The translations under genes were made by a program, and so were the position numbers. From Saprolegnia diclina VS20 (Eukaryota; Oomycota; Saprolegniomycetes; Saprolegniales; Saprolegniaceae), in assembly GCF_000281045.1 (NCBI RefSeq), contig NW_008246074.1, positions 188,952 to 232,333 on the forward strand: a stretch of 43,382 bases of DNA, given 5' to 3'. Below the pieces are notes generated by a model. The model did not search any database. It had not been told where the DNA came from and was given only the letters and a program-made list of their open reading frames with translations. Numbering within the stretch: the first letter of the stretch is position 1; each line of letters begins with the position of its first letter. This document shows, in pieces, positions 29,549 through 39,754 of the stretch.

Positions 29549-32500
29549 TTACTGGCTGCCAATGTCGCCGAAGATTTCTTGCATCTTGGCGTGCGCGGTG
29601 CTGTACTTTGGTCCAACCCAGTACAGTTGGGCACAGAGGAGGCACGCCCAAAAGTCGGTCACGGTCTCAAGCACGCGCGCCGGAACATCGTCGCCGACCC
29701 GGACTTCTTCCAGCGGTACGATGCGAAAGCCCTTTCCATTGCACTTGGCGCATCTATGGACCGTATGTGAATGGTAGATGCTCAAGGCAACGGGCACTCA
29801 CCTCGACATGAACGTCTCTTCGTTGAACTCGATGCTAAAGTGCTTTTTGATCTACGTATCGAGGTGCGTCGTGCAAGGCCGGGTGTAATGACGCGAGCGT
29901 ACCTCTTGAAACTGCGCCTCAATGTTGTCGCTGAGGACGACGTAGCACGCGAGCGCTTGGCGCTGCTTGGCGAGCTTCCGGTCCCGCGTCAGCACAATTC
30001 GGTGCTCGACGGTCGCTTGAATGAGCATGTTCGACTTCTCGTCGCACTTGTCCCAGTGCACGACGTCGACGCCTGTCATGCGAAGCCACTTGGCAACACG
30101 CCCAAGCATCGTATCAGCGAGAAATTTGAGCTCTTGCGGCGCCGCTTGCAAGCTCGTAATGTCATTCTGCACCGCCAAAGGCAGAACGCGCGGAGCATGG
30201 CAGAGCTCCAGAAGCGCCTCGAACGACGCCTCCAAGAGAACATCCGAGGTTCCGCCGCCAAGCACAATGCGCTCTGCACCATCGAGGGCCCTATACCACG
30301 ATTCAAGAGTGTTCTTGCGACTGAAAGAGTCCATAGACATACGTGTCGAGCAAGACGGGCGCGGCCACGTTGTGGGCAAACGGTGGCACCGTCCCCGGCG
30401 CGTACCCAAAGATGCTGGTGCACTCGGTGGGCCGGGCAAAGCGCACCTTCTTTCTAGCGACACCCAAGACCATACTCAGGAGACTCAAGTCGACCTTGGC
30501 GTCCTGGGGCAGCACGACGACGCACGGTACCCCTACGATTCATGAGCAAACGTAGGACATCCATCATAGGTACCGTTGGCGAGAATGCAGAGGCTGTTGG
30601 CGAGACGCACGCTAGCCCCCTCGCCGTTGGCGTCCAAGTCGCTCCGAGGAAACAGCCGAATGCGCTTGCCTTCGTGCAGCTTGACAAAGTCTGCAATGCG
30701 TGGCTGCGTCATCTACAGCAACAGTGTTCGGTTTGCGAATCCAGATGACCGTAGTACCACGGAGGCCGACTTTGCGTGTTGTCGCGCATGCCGCAAGCGC
30801 ACGATATCGGTCACCGGTCGGCTTGGTGGCACGTCGCATATGATCGACTCGATGCAGCCAGCATAAAGCTCATCAGACGATTCGCACATGCGCTGGGCCA
30901 TGGCGACGAGCACCCAGGCGTCGAGGGCTGCGTACCTAGTCCATCGCTTATACCATTTCGCTCGTCATGACACGTACTCGGCTTGCTTTGGCGTCAACGG
31001 TCGCTTCTCCCAGTCAGAAAGTTGTTGTTTCTACAGCATTAGTAGTAGAGCAGCAACGCCGCCGTCGAATAATACCTTGTTCAGAGGTCGCCCCAAAACG
31101 AGCGCGGCACCGTCCGACAAGCTCCGACCCGTGTACGACGGTTGCCACGAGCGCAGCAGCGCTCCCATCTACGCCAACTTCAGACGCCATCGCAAGGTGC
31201 ACGCTGCCACATACGTCCACGAGGCCGTGGACAACGTCAAAAGTTGTCTTGTCTGGAAACGTGTGCTTGAGCACTAGTGATACGACATGCGGTTATACGA
31301 CTGCCAATCGCGAAACTCCAATACCCACCTCGGAGATCGTGCTTGAAGCCAAACCCAATATTGAGCACAGAGGGATGCCGCAAAATTGCTTCGACGACGT
31401 CCAAGCCCGTTCGAGTGGTCTGTTCGACGCGTCAACACACAGGCCCGTGGATCAGTATAGCAACCTCGAGAGCTACAAGGTCGATGAGGAATACACGGTC
31501 CGCGAGCGCGAGTTGGAGGAGGCTGGCGAGGCACGTTTCATCTTTGGACACGAGCGGCCGCCACTCGACGTCCACACCGAGCCAGACGGGGTGTTTGCCT
31601 TCCTCGACGCGTGCTACAGTCGATTNNNNNNNNNNNNNNNNNNNNNNNNNNNNNNNNNNNNNNNNNNNNNNNNNNNNNNNNNNNNNNNNNNNNNNNNNNN
31701 NNNNNNNNNNNNNNNNNNNNNNNNNNNNNNNNNNNNNNNNNNNNNNNNNNNNNNNNNNNNNNNNNNNNNNNNNNNNNNNNNNNNNNNNNNNNNNNNNNNN
31801 NNNNNNNNNNNNNNNNNNNNNNNNNNNNNNNNNNNNNNNNNNNNNNNNNNNNNNNNNNNNNNNNNNNNNNNNNNNNNNNNTCGTAGAGCTCGTTGGCGAG
31901 ATCCGCGTTACCGGCCATTGCCACATACTGGTACAATGTCGCCTGCAACGGCCCTGAGTCGCCAAATATGATCGTAGTCAGGAGGAGTGTACCTGAAGGG
32001 ACGCATCTGTTCCGACAAACGACGTCGCGATCGACCACTTTTTCTGCGCGCAAAGCTTCTCGAGCGCTTCGCGCCGAAACCAGCTCTCTACACGAAGCAT
32101 GACGCAGATGTTCCGACTCGGGCAGCACCGCACCGACGTCCGGAAAGGCCGCTTGGAGGCCGTACAAGTGTACAAATTTGTGCGCCTACGAGCTTTGTCA
32201 CGTCCAACGTGGTGGCGACGAATGAGAACCTTCTTGATGTCTTGCTTGGCCAGTGTGAGCTCGACAAGGTGCGTCGTCAGGTCTACAGCGCCATTCATCA
32301 GTGGTCGTCGACCGCTACAAGAAGCGGCCAACGCTGCAGGTTCTGACTGGGCGCGGCCTTGAGCAATTGCTCCGCCATGGACCAGCTGTTGGTCGCGACG
32401 AGCTGTCCCAAAAGCCATGAAAAGTCCCACTGCAGCGCCGGGAAGGCCGCCACGAGCTTGAGAACGCTTATGTACTCTTGGTTTTGGACGAGCCTGCGTC

Positions 32501-33017
32501 CGTACGCAAGGACGCGCTCGTCGTCGACGGCGTGCAGCGAAAAGAGGCCCATGGCCTTTGTCACGACCTTGGCATCCTACAACACACTTGGCATATCGGC
32601 TATAAAGCACGCCGTGTCATTGCGCACCACCGTGTCGGCTCCATCGAGGGCGCGGACGACGAGCACCTGCAGCTGTCGCCGCGTGGCGTCGGCTACATAA
32701 GCCGTGGTCTCAATACGTAGCTCGTCCAGCGTCATGAGAAGCAAGTAGGCAATTGGCGCCGTCGTATCGGTCCAAAAGCGCATGGTCAAGTCGACAAGCG
32801 TCGCAGCGCACGCCATCGGATTCGTCGCGCGCTGGTCGACGATCATTCCCAAGGCTGCCTTGCAGACGCCAAAGTTGTTGACGGGCACCGCGTGGAAGAG
32901 CTCGCGCAAGAGGTTAGCGCAGCCATCGTCTCGAGCTTCCAACGACGCTTGGACATCACGCCAGCGCGAGTCGTCTATGCTTGGCGTGGATCTCGGAAGG
33001 CGTGCGCTCTCTGCCAT
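29549..33017 (-). CDS. Mut-7-like 3'-5' exonuclease with YbaK-like insert and Mut7-C RNase domain (sequence gap inside)
   Basis: Exons (minus strand): 32631-33017, 32333-32576, 32230-32282, 32134-32185, 31993-32087, then from 31942 into the N run; out of it to 31465, 31329-31419, 31215-31273, 31076-31168, 30978-31030, 30758-30935, 30574-30712, 30343-30532, 29903-30290, 29802-29851, 29549-29753. Order: helical N-terminal region; DnaQ-like exonuclease (motif I LGVDVEWRP, later GFGFKHDLR, then LVLGRPLNK and AEYAALDAW); a YbaK/aminoacyl-tRNA-deacylase-like domain (VKLHEGKRIRLFPRSDLDAN, then FGYAPGTVPPFAHNV); and a Mut7-C PIN-like RNase domain (KFLADTMLGRVAKWLRMTG, IVLTRDRKL) with its zinc ribbon (RCAKCNGKGF, FWACLLCAQLYWVGPKY). 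Relatives (EXD3, C. elegans MUT-7) trim small RNAs; that role here is inference. Confidence 0.88.
31626..31880. other. Assembly gap (255 N)
   Basis: A run of 255 undetermined bases inside the exonuclease gene. It hides the junction between the helical N-terminal region and the start of the DnaQ-like domain and perhaps an intron, so the protein length cannot be given. Confidence 1.
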
Positions 33018-33242
33018 GCTGCCGATTGCTACACAACACTATTCGAGACCAAAAATACCTAAATAATTGTATAGTGTACGAATTACATTATTTATTGTGC
33101 AAAACCTATATAGTATTATGCCTAATACTGTGAGCTACAGCATTTCCGTGCAAACCGTCGAACATCCTTCGGATATCGAAAGTGTATCCGGTAGCTTCGA
33201 TATTTTCGCGATCTTGACACGGAGTGGCAGAACGCCTTGTGC
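33018..33242. promoter_or_regulatory. Divergent promoter region, exonuclease / TPR gene
   Basis: 225 bp between two head-to-head genes. The part near 33060-33120 is AT-rich compared with its surroundings. No certain element is visible. Confidence 0.4.
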
Positions 33243-34136
33243 ATGCGGCTGCGCAGGAGCCCCGCTAAGTCGTCGACCAAGCCCATCATGTACACTCTGG
33301 GCGTCCTTCTGCCACTTCTCGTGCTCGTCTTGGCACTGCTATCGCAGGACGACCAGCCACTAGCGCTCAAGGCCGACGGCGCTGCGCCGATTCGGGAGCC
33401 CGTGGTCGCTGAGCCGGCGCCAGCGTCCAAGCCACGCTATAGCGCCAAGCAGCGCCGCGCCGTGGGCTACCTGCAAACCGCCATGGGTCATTTTGAGGCG
33501 CAAAAGTGGCCGCTCGTTGTAGAGGAGTGCGAGAAGGCGATCGCGGCCGACCCGGACCTCGTCTTTGGGCATGCGCTCATGGGCAATGCGCTCAACGTCA
33601 TGATGCAGTGGGAGCGCGCGGCCGACAGCTGGCGCAAGGCGACAGAGCTCGAGCCAACTTCGTTCGAGTTTTACTACCACCTCGGTTTTGCGCTCTCGCA
33701 GCTGGCGCAGGACCAAGTCAACAACCAGAAGAAGCACACAATTGGCAAGCAAGCGATCGAGAGCTTCGAGACGTACTTTACACTGGCCGAAGGCGACAGC
33801 GACGCGACAACCGACCAAATGTCGCTTGCGCACGCGAGTCTCGCGGCCATCTACAAGACCAACAAGCTCGCCGAGAAGCAGGAGCTGGCGCTCAGCCATT
33901 TTGAAGCCGCGGCCGCTCTCGACCACACCAACGAGCTCGCATTCTTCAACATTGGGCTCTTGTACGCCGAAAAGTACGAGAAGCGCGGCGACGAGACCGA
34001 TCTAGAGAACGCGCTGCGGGCGATCGAGCATGCGGTGACACTCGACCCGACCAACACGAAATACGTGGCGGTTCGAGACGCACTTGTGGGGCATTCGAGT
34101 CCCGCCGAGCTCATGGCGGCCATGCAGCAGCTCTAA
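33243..34136 (+). CDS. Membrane-anchored TPR protein
   Basis: A single-exon gene of 297 residues. After a basic start (RLRRSPAKSSTK) a hydrophobic span at residues about 16-34 (TLGVLLPLLVLVLALL) acts as a signal anchor or signal peptide. Then come tetratricopeptide-type helices with the TPR spacing of W, G, Y, A and P: FEAQKWPLVVEECEKAIAAD, HALMGNALNVMMQWERAADS, FYYHLGFALSQLA, and a last pair ending ALRAIEHAVTLDPTN. TPR arrays mediate protein-protein contacts; the partner is unknown. The ATG at 33243 is taken as start; the frame opens with a TTG two codons earlier. It ends 84 bp from the convergent phosphodiesterase gene. Confidence 0.85.
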   Translation: MRLRRSPAKSSTKPIMYTLGVLLPLLVLVLALLSQDDQPLALKADGAAPIREPVVAEPAPASKPRYSAKQRRAVGYLQTAMGHFEAQKWPLVVEECEKAIAADPDLVFGHALMGNALNVMMQWERAADSWRKATELEPTSFEFYYHLGFALSQLAQDQVNNQKKHTIGKQAIESFETYFTLAEGDSDATTDQMSLAHASLAAIYKTNKLAEKQELALSHFEAAAALDHTNELAFFNIGLLYAEKYEKRGDETDLENALRAIEHAVTLDPTNTKYVAVRDALVGHSSPAELMAAMQQL

Positions 34137-34220
34137 GTCGCCCATTTCCAAGCTGGATAAATGGATATTGATAGCATTTCTTTCGACCAAAAACTTCAAT
34201 CGTACAAACGTGGTTATTGC

Positions 34221-37200
34221 TTAGCCATGGCGCTTTGTGAGCGGCTTGTCGCTCACCTCGTCGCGGCTCCGTGCGGCGAAGTAGTCTCGATTGGCTTGGA
34301 TCTGGTCGAGAAGGGGCTTGGCGTGGGGCACGAGTTGGCTCGTGAGCGTCCAGAGCGGCAAAACGACAAAGTCGAGAAAGTTGACTTGGAGGACATCCCG
34401 CATTTGCTATGTGGATCTATCGCACGGGTGTGTACAACGAAAAGTGCTACTGGGTTCTCCATGTGCGCGTAATGTGGCGGTGCGGGCAACCCGAGATCGT
34501 GCATGCGCTGGGCTTGATCGGCAAATTCGGCGCAGACCCGTTCCATCCTATTTTCTCATACACTAATAATGTCGACAAAAATGCGACACGAATACCAGAG
34601 CAAGGACGTGGAGGGCGATAGCGTCGAGTTGCCGAGGTCGCTCGTGTGCAGGATCCAGTTGAGGTACAACTGTTTTCCATTCGACGACGCGCGGAGGAGC
34701 TTTGGGTCGGCCTTCTCGGTCATGGCACTCACTAGCTCCGCGTGGTACTTGATGTCTACGCCATCACGTCATGCACGAAGGCGCCATGGTCGCATTCGAC
34801 CTGTGTGGAGAATGCACTGGATAATGCACTGGCGCAGCGTAGCGTACTGGGAGGCATCGAGCGACCCGAGCACATTGCAGCATGGGTCTACAGGTAGCGC
34901 GTCACGCACCGATAAGAGACACCACCCACCGCGCAAGAGGCCAAAGAGAAGCGCAATCGAGTGCGACTCGAGCACCTACGATCACAGAGGACAATACGTC
35001 TTGACTCTCGACTCCAAAGCTCAGATACCGAAATATCATTGTAGCGGATCGCGAGCTCCGACGACGTGGCAACTTCAAACGCGTTGTCGTTGCCGGGGTG
35101 GCCAAGGTCGTGGCCAAGCGCGGCGAGGAGCACGCCGAGTGCATCCAGCTCATTAACGTCCGGTAGGCGGTCGGCCGCGAGCAAAAAGTAGGTCAAGTGC
35201 GTCACGCTAAACGCATGGTAAAAGCTATGGTACGGCAGCTCGCGGTATCTAGCACCGAGAGATATCATTTCTTAGTGCAACGGATGTATCAACTTGATAC
35301 AAGCCGACGGTACCCGAGTTGCAGCGCGTCCAAAAACGTTTTGAACCCAGCGACGTCGATGCGAAAGGTGTCGAGAAGTCGGTAGCTGGAAAACATAGCA
35401 ACGACGAGCGCCTTGAGCTCCAGAAACGTCTTTTCAAAAACGTTGATGTCGATCTGGAGCAAGGCGGGGGACGGTGTTAAGAACCGATCGGCATGGGGTC
35501 CCAACTCGGCCATCGAGACACTGCCCTTGAGCTTGGTGCGCGCGAGCTTGCTTGCTGCACTCTTGACGGCGTGAAACGTAGCAAACTCGTTGGATGTGAG
35601 AGTCTCGAGGCCGCTCGCTTGGAGAAGCGAGCGAATGCGTTCGTGTTGCTTGGCCATCGCGTGCTAGCCGTTCAAGTATTATAGAAGACAATATTTCCAC
35701 GAAACGCCCGTACTTCGTGGTGTAGCCGCGAGACGCGCTCCCGGTCCGCGTGGACTTTGGCAAACATGAGCAGCGCCGGGTTCTTCTCAATGATGTGGCC
35801 CATCGCCGATGCAAACACGAGCAAAAACAAAGTGTCGTACGCTTGCACGTGGCGGAGGTCGGCGTGCAGCGTCGTCGCCGACGTCTTGTGCAACGCTTGG
35901 CTCACCTAACCCGGCCAAGATGATTGTCCTCTTCTAGTTTGAGTTGATGGAGTGAATACCGCGACCACGTCCCCCCGGGAATTGCAGATCGGGACGACCA
36001 GGCACGCATGCGAACCCGTGCCGGGGGCGTACTCGGTGACCGCGCCCATCTCGTCGACACGGACGTCTAGGTACCACCGCGTCGCCTTTGTCTACACCAC
36101 AACAAGCAGACGGTATTAGAATGCCACCAGTCAAATCGTACCTCGACAATCGCGCCGACAACACCGTCGCCAAAGGGCACGTGCTTCCCACTCGAGATGC
36201 CGCTGCCGTTGAAGCTCCAGAGCTCTTGGTGCACGCGGTCGCAGACGTAGAGCCGAAAGTCCTTGGTGGCAAAGAAGGCGGTGCCGGCCGCACAAATGAG
36301 CTGCATCTTGCGTCCGCCGTCCGACGTCATCCACACGTCGTTCGTGAGCTCAAGGAATTTGATGAGCAGCTGCTTTTGGTGCGAGAGAAAACCAACGTCG
36401 GACGTGAGCTTGTCGATCTCGCACCCGCTGACCATGATGGCACGCACGAGCTTGAACACATTGGGCTCGCACGCCAGCGACGGCGCCGACGTCGAAACGC
36501 AGAGCACGCTGTAGTAGTCGGCCGTCACCGACGGGATCGCAACGACGGCGGCTGACACTACCGCCACCGCATCGCCGACGAGCGTCTGCACGAGTGCGAG
36601 GTCGCTGTGCGCGGCCACGGGCCCGACACGCGAGAGAAGCAACGTGAGCTGCGCAAAATTCGGCCCTTTTGGCTGCGGAAAGAGGCGGACCTCCGTCGCA
36701 CCAGAGCTCGCCGCGGTCTGCAAAATACGCTCGGACGCCGTCGTGATTTGAAAGACCCACGCGGTCTCGGCGCCGACGAGCTGGACGACGCCGCGCAGCG
36801 CTTGCGCTAAAGCGGCATTGGCATTGGGGGGCGGCGCCTGGACGAGCTTTGTGATGTGAAGCGCGTTCGGACGAAGCGTCGGCGACGCGCAGGCGTCTTT
36901 GCGACGACCTTGCAACAAGTTGCCAATCGCGCCAATGAAGGGCGGTAATAGCACGGGACAAAAGTAGTGTTCCTTATAGCAGCGCAGCTCGACGACCGCT
37001 GCGAGGACACCGCGGACCAAGATGGGGTACGCGAGGTAGCTGTGGGTGCGCGTGCCGAGACGCCCATCGACGTCGGAAGCAACGTTGTACGCCGCATGTC
37101 GCTGGACGTTGAGAACAAAGACGGGGGACGGGTCGTCGGGCGCCCCCCGTTGGAGGAGGAGCTCCCCCGGCAGACTTTGCACCAAGCTGTGGTTGGTTTC

Positions 37201-37814
37201 GAGGAGGTCCCGTGACGTTGTCGCGCGCACGTGCAAGTACATGTCGGTCACCATGTAGACCACAAGACAATCTAGTGCACGTTTCAGAGGCTAGTTGACT
37301 AGAAGCCAGAACGTATTACCAGCACCAAGGACGCCAAACGCTTCATACAGCGTCTCCTGCAGCATCATGGTCACGCGCGCCGTGTCTTGCAGTGACGCAT
37401 CGTCCAGCCGTAGTGAGGCCAGATACCTAGCACTTCGTGTTTAGTCTCGATCATACACGCAGGCGAAATGCCGCACCGATAAAAGTGGAGACGGCGAAAG
37501 GTCTCGTCGATGGTGGCGCTGGCGACGGGGGGTGCCGACGAGAGCAGCTGCTTCTCTAGCACTTGCTCAACGTTCAAGCTACGCACTGTGAGTCCATAGC
37601 ACGCTATGCGAACGGTGCAACTACCTTGAGTGGCGGGTCGGCGACGGTGATCGCGCGGGGGGCTTTTTCTAGGGCATCGTGTCAGCCAATATAGGGCTCA
37701 CGGCCGCTGCACCGTCGCGTCAGTGTGTGGGGGGCGCGGGAGCGAGGCCTTGGCGCGGGGCGCCGCCACCACGATGCTGCGGAACTCGCTCCCACCGCCT
37801 TTCCGGGGGCGCAT
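34221..37814 (-). CDS. Class I 3',5'-cyclic nucleotide phosphodiesterase with GAF domains
   Basis: 986 residues from 14 exons (minus strand): 37702-37814, 37625-37668, 37477-37585, 37320-37426, 36142-37271, 35960-36091, 35714-35905, 35314-35663, 35029-35248, 34930-34975, 34801-34887, 34608-34755, 34451-34547, 34221-34406. It hydrolyses cAMP and/or cGMP. The N-terminal 600 residues contain two or three GAF-like folds (LVVYMVTDMYLHVRAT, VQLVGAETAWVFQITTA, ICAAGTAFFATKDFRLYV). The catalytic domain shows PYHSFYHAF (731-739; the usual Asn of HNxxH is Ser734), HDLGHPGNDN (772-781) fitting HD(x)2H(x)4N, YNDISVLESHS, HTSDLGN (880-886) with the second metal Asp, and QVNFLDFVVLPLW near the end. The metal residues His737, His772, Asp773 and Asp883 are all present. 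The first two exons, joined by 33- and 39-nt introns, are the least certain. Confidence 0.9.
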
Positions 37815-38422
37815 TGGCAAATTCGTGAGCAGTTTCGCAGAAAACGCTCCTTGACCGGCGTCACATATTTTTACCACATGCTAACACGAGACAACGGGAG
37901 ATTAATGTTCAAGCTAGGATTATTTGGCTGACGTGGCTACTCGAAGGCTAGTGGGCAAAGTAGGACAATGATTTATGGTAGAATGCTACAGTATATTGAT
38001 GTACTACGAAAAGCTTGCATGATGTATCGGCTTGATCACAATGTCACGCAAGCAGCAAGTCATGAAATTTGCGGGTGGAATGTCGGTGGCTAAGAAACGG
38101 GCTTCGTTTCACTCGTATAACTCGAATCTCAATCTTAAAATAGCACTGGCTTACGAAATAATCCTTCGGCCTGGCTCTGGAAATAACGCCCAGCGAAATT
38201 CTAATTTCGTAAAACGAGATATTGGCGCCACTATCTGGCGTATCCGGCTCATCCGCTTAATTTAAGCTTGCTTTTAGTATTGAGATACCCGAGATAGTGC
38301 CTCGATTATTCTGGTTTTACGAAATTCGAGCGAAATCGGGCCATAATAGTGCCCAAAAAACGGTAAAGTATCGTAATTACCATTATTTTACCGTTAAATG
38401 AATTACCCACTTCCAAAAATCT
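37815..38422. repeat. AT-richer spacer with a recurring ATTTCGTAA motif
   Basis: No gene is seen. The 9-mer ATTTCGTAA or its complement occurs at about 38151-38159 (as TTACGAAAT), 38204-38212 and 38316-38324 (complement), and again at 39275-39283 beyond the recombinase remnant. An imperfect palindrome lies at 38360-38395, with CGGTAAA and TTTACCG as its arms. Base composition differs from the gene-rich flanks. Confidence 0.55.
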
Positions 38423-39124
38423 ATGGCGAAGCGCTCGCCCGCTCCTCCGACTGCCGCCGCGCGCGCAAAGAAGGCGCGCCGCAATGCTAGCACCAGTAGT
38501 GCTTCCTCCTCCCGTCTCGGCCGACGCTCCTCGTACCCTGCCGGCCGACATCCCAGGTGCCGCGGTCATCTACCGCTGCATGGCCAAGTCGACGCGCAAG
38601 CAGTACCGGGCGTCGAGCAATGCGTTCGCCCGGTGGACGATCAAGATCCATTACGCTCCCACTGCCAGTCGAAGTCGTGCAGCGCTACTATGATTGCCTC
38701 ACGCACAAAGTCGACCGCAACGGCCAGCCGTTCGACCCTTCGCAATACAACTTGCGCAACTACGTCAACGGCGCCAAGAGTGCGCTTGTCTTCTTGCACA
38801 AGGACGTCTGCGCGATCTCGCCAGAACTTGACGCGATGATGACGAGTATGCTTCTACATTCCGACAACCATGGTCGCTGACTACTCCTTAGGTATTAAGG
38901 CAAGGAACCGCTCTCCATGGAGGGTACATCTCGCGAATGATTCCGTAGCTGACTTACCAAATGCCTTTTTTCTAGGCTACATGTATCTCGTCGAGACAGC
39001 TATAAAACCAAGTAGAGACCCACTCCTCTCCAAGAAGGCGCATGCATTCCTCGTGTTTTGCTGGAACCTAGCGACGCGGGCAGCCTCGAGAGCGACCATC
39101 ATGTACGAGAAAATCACGTCTTAA
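38423..39124 (+). mobile_element. Decayed tyrosine-recombinase element (Crypton-like)
   Basis: Fragments of one tyrosine recombinase. A basic N-terminus (RSPAPPTAAARAKKARR) leads to a DNA-binding helical domain (KSTRKQYRASSNAFARWTIK, RYYDCLTHKVDRNGQPFDP, LRNYVNGAKSALVFLHKDV). About 120 bp on comes a stretch shaped like the catalytic box I region (AHAFLVFCWNLATRAASRAT). The C-terminal catalytic part is not recognisable. The element looks broken by several changes and is therefore old. Cryptons are DNA transposons that move with such a recombinase and are known from oomycetes; a YR retroelement relative cannot be excluded. No intact termini were found. Confidence 0.6.
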
Positions 39125-39754
39125 GCAATAACATAGCTACTTACGTCTTTGCAAAAGATCGATCATACTTGTACATGGCACCCCAGGGACTTCATGCGTC
39201 AAGACGCCACGTCATAGCCTCCCGTATTGGATAAATACGTATAATATTTCACAGGTATCAGCCATTTCGCCCGAATTTCGTAAAGCACCATCTTTATTAA
39301 ATACTAGCAAAGCGTGGACACTCACGAGCAACCCTCGAAACTCAACCTGGCACGACTGTCCCCTGAGCTGTCCCCCTGACGGTCCCCGGCCGAGCAGCGA
39401 TCTTGTGAAATGTTGGAGAGGTGCATTTGCATTGGCTATTATGTCGCTCAAAAGGAATCTATTTCGACCAATCGCGTATCGCAGTGCTACGATCGGGCCT
39501 ATTTGTGTTAATTATGGCGTGTGCCAAAGCTATCTGCCAGCGTGACCTTTGCGTGTGGCTGACGTATGTAATTCAGAGCGACGCTCGCAGTCGTATAGGT
39601 ACTAAGCTTTGTTCTTTAGTTTTCATGAGCTCAAGGTAAACTTGCTTGTTCCCGTTGAACTTGGGCTTGATCGCATGCGTTGGTGCAAGTACACGCTGGC
39701 CCTTATGTTTGGCTATTTGTGGCAACAGACGTTTTCCGCACCGCTGATCGCCAC
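39125..39754. other. Spacer with an open frame of unknown meaning
   Basis: On the + strand a stop-free frame of about 130 codons covers roughly 39155-39542 (INTYNISQVSAISPEFRKAP, later WRGAFALAIMSLKRNLFRPI). It lacks a start and an identifiable family. It may be the eroded 3' part of the recombinase element. The promoter of the kinase gene should lie in its distal part. Confidence 0.3.
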
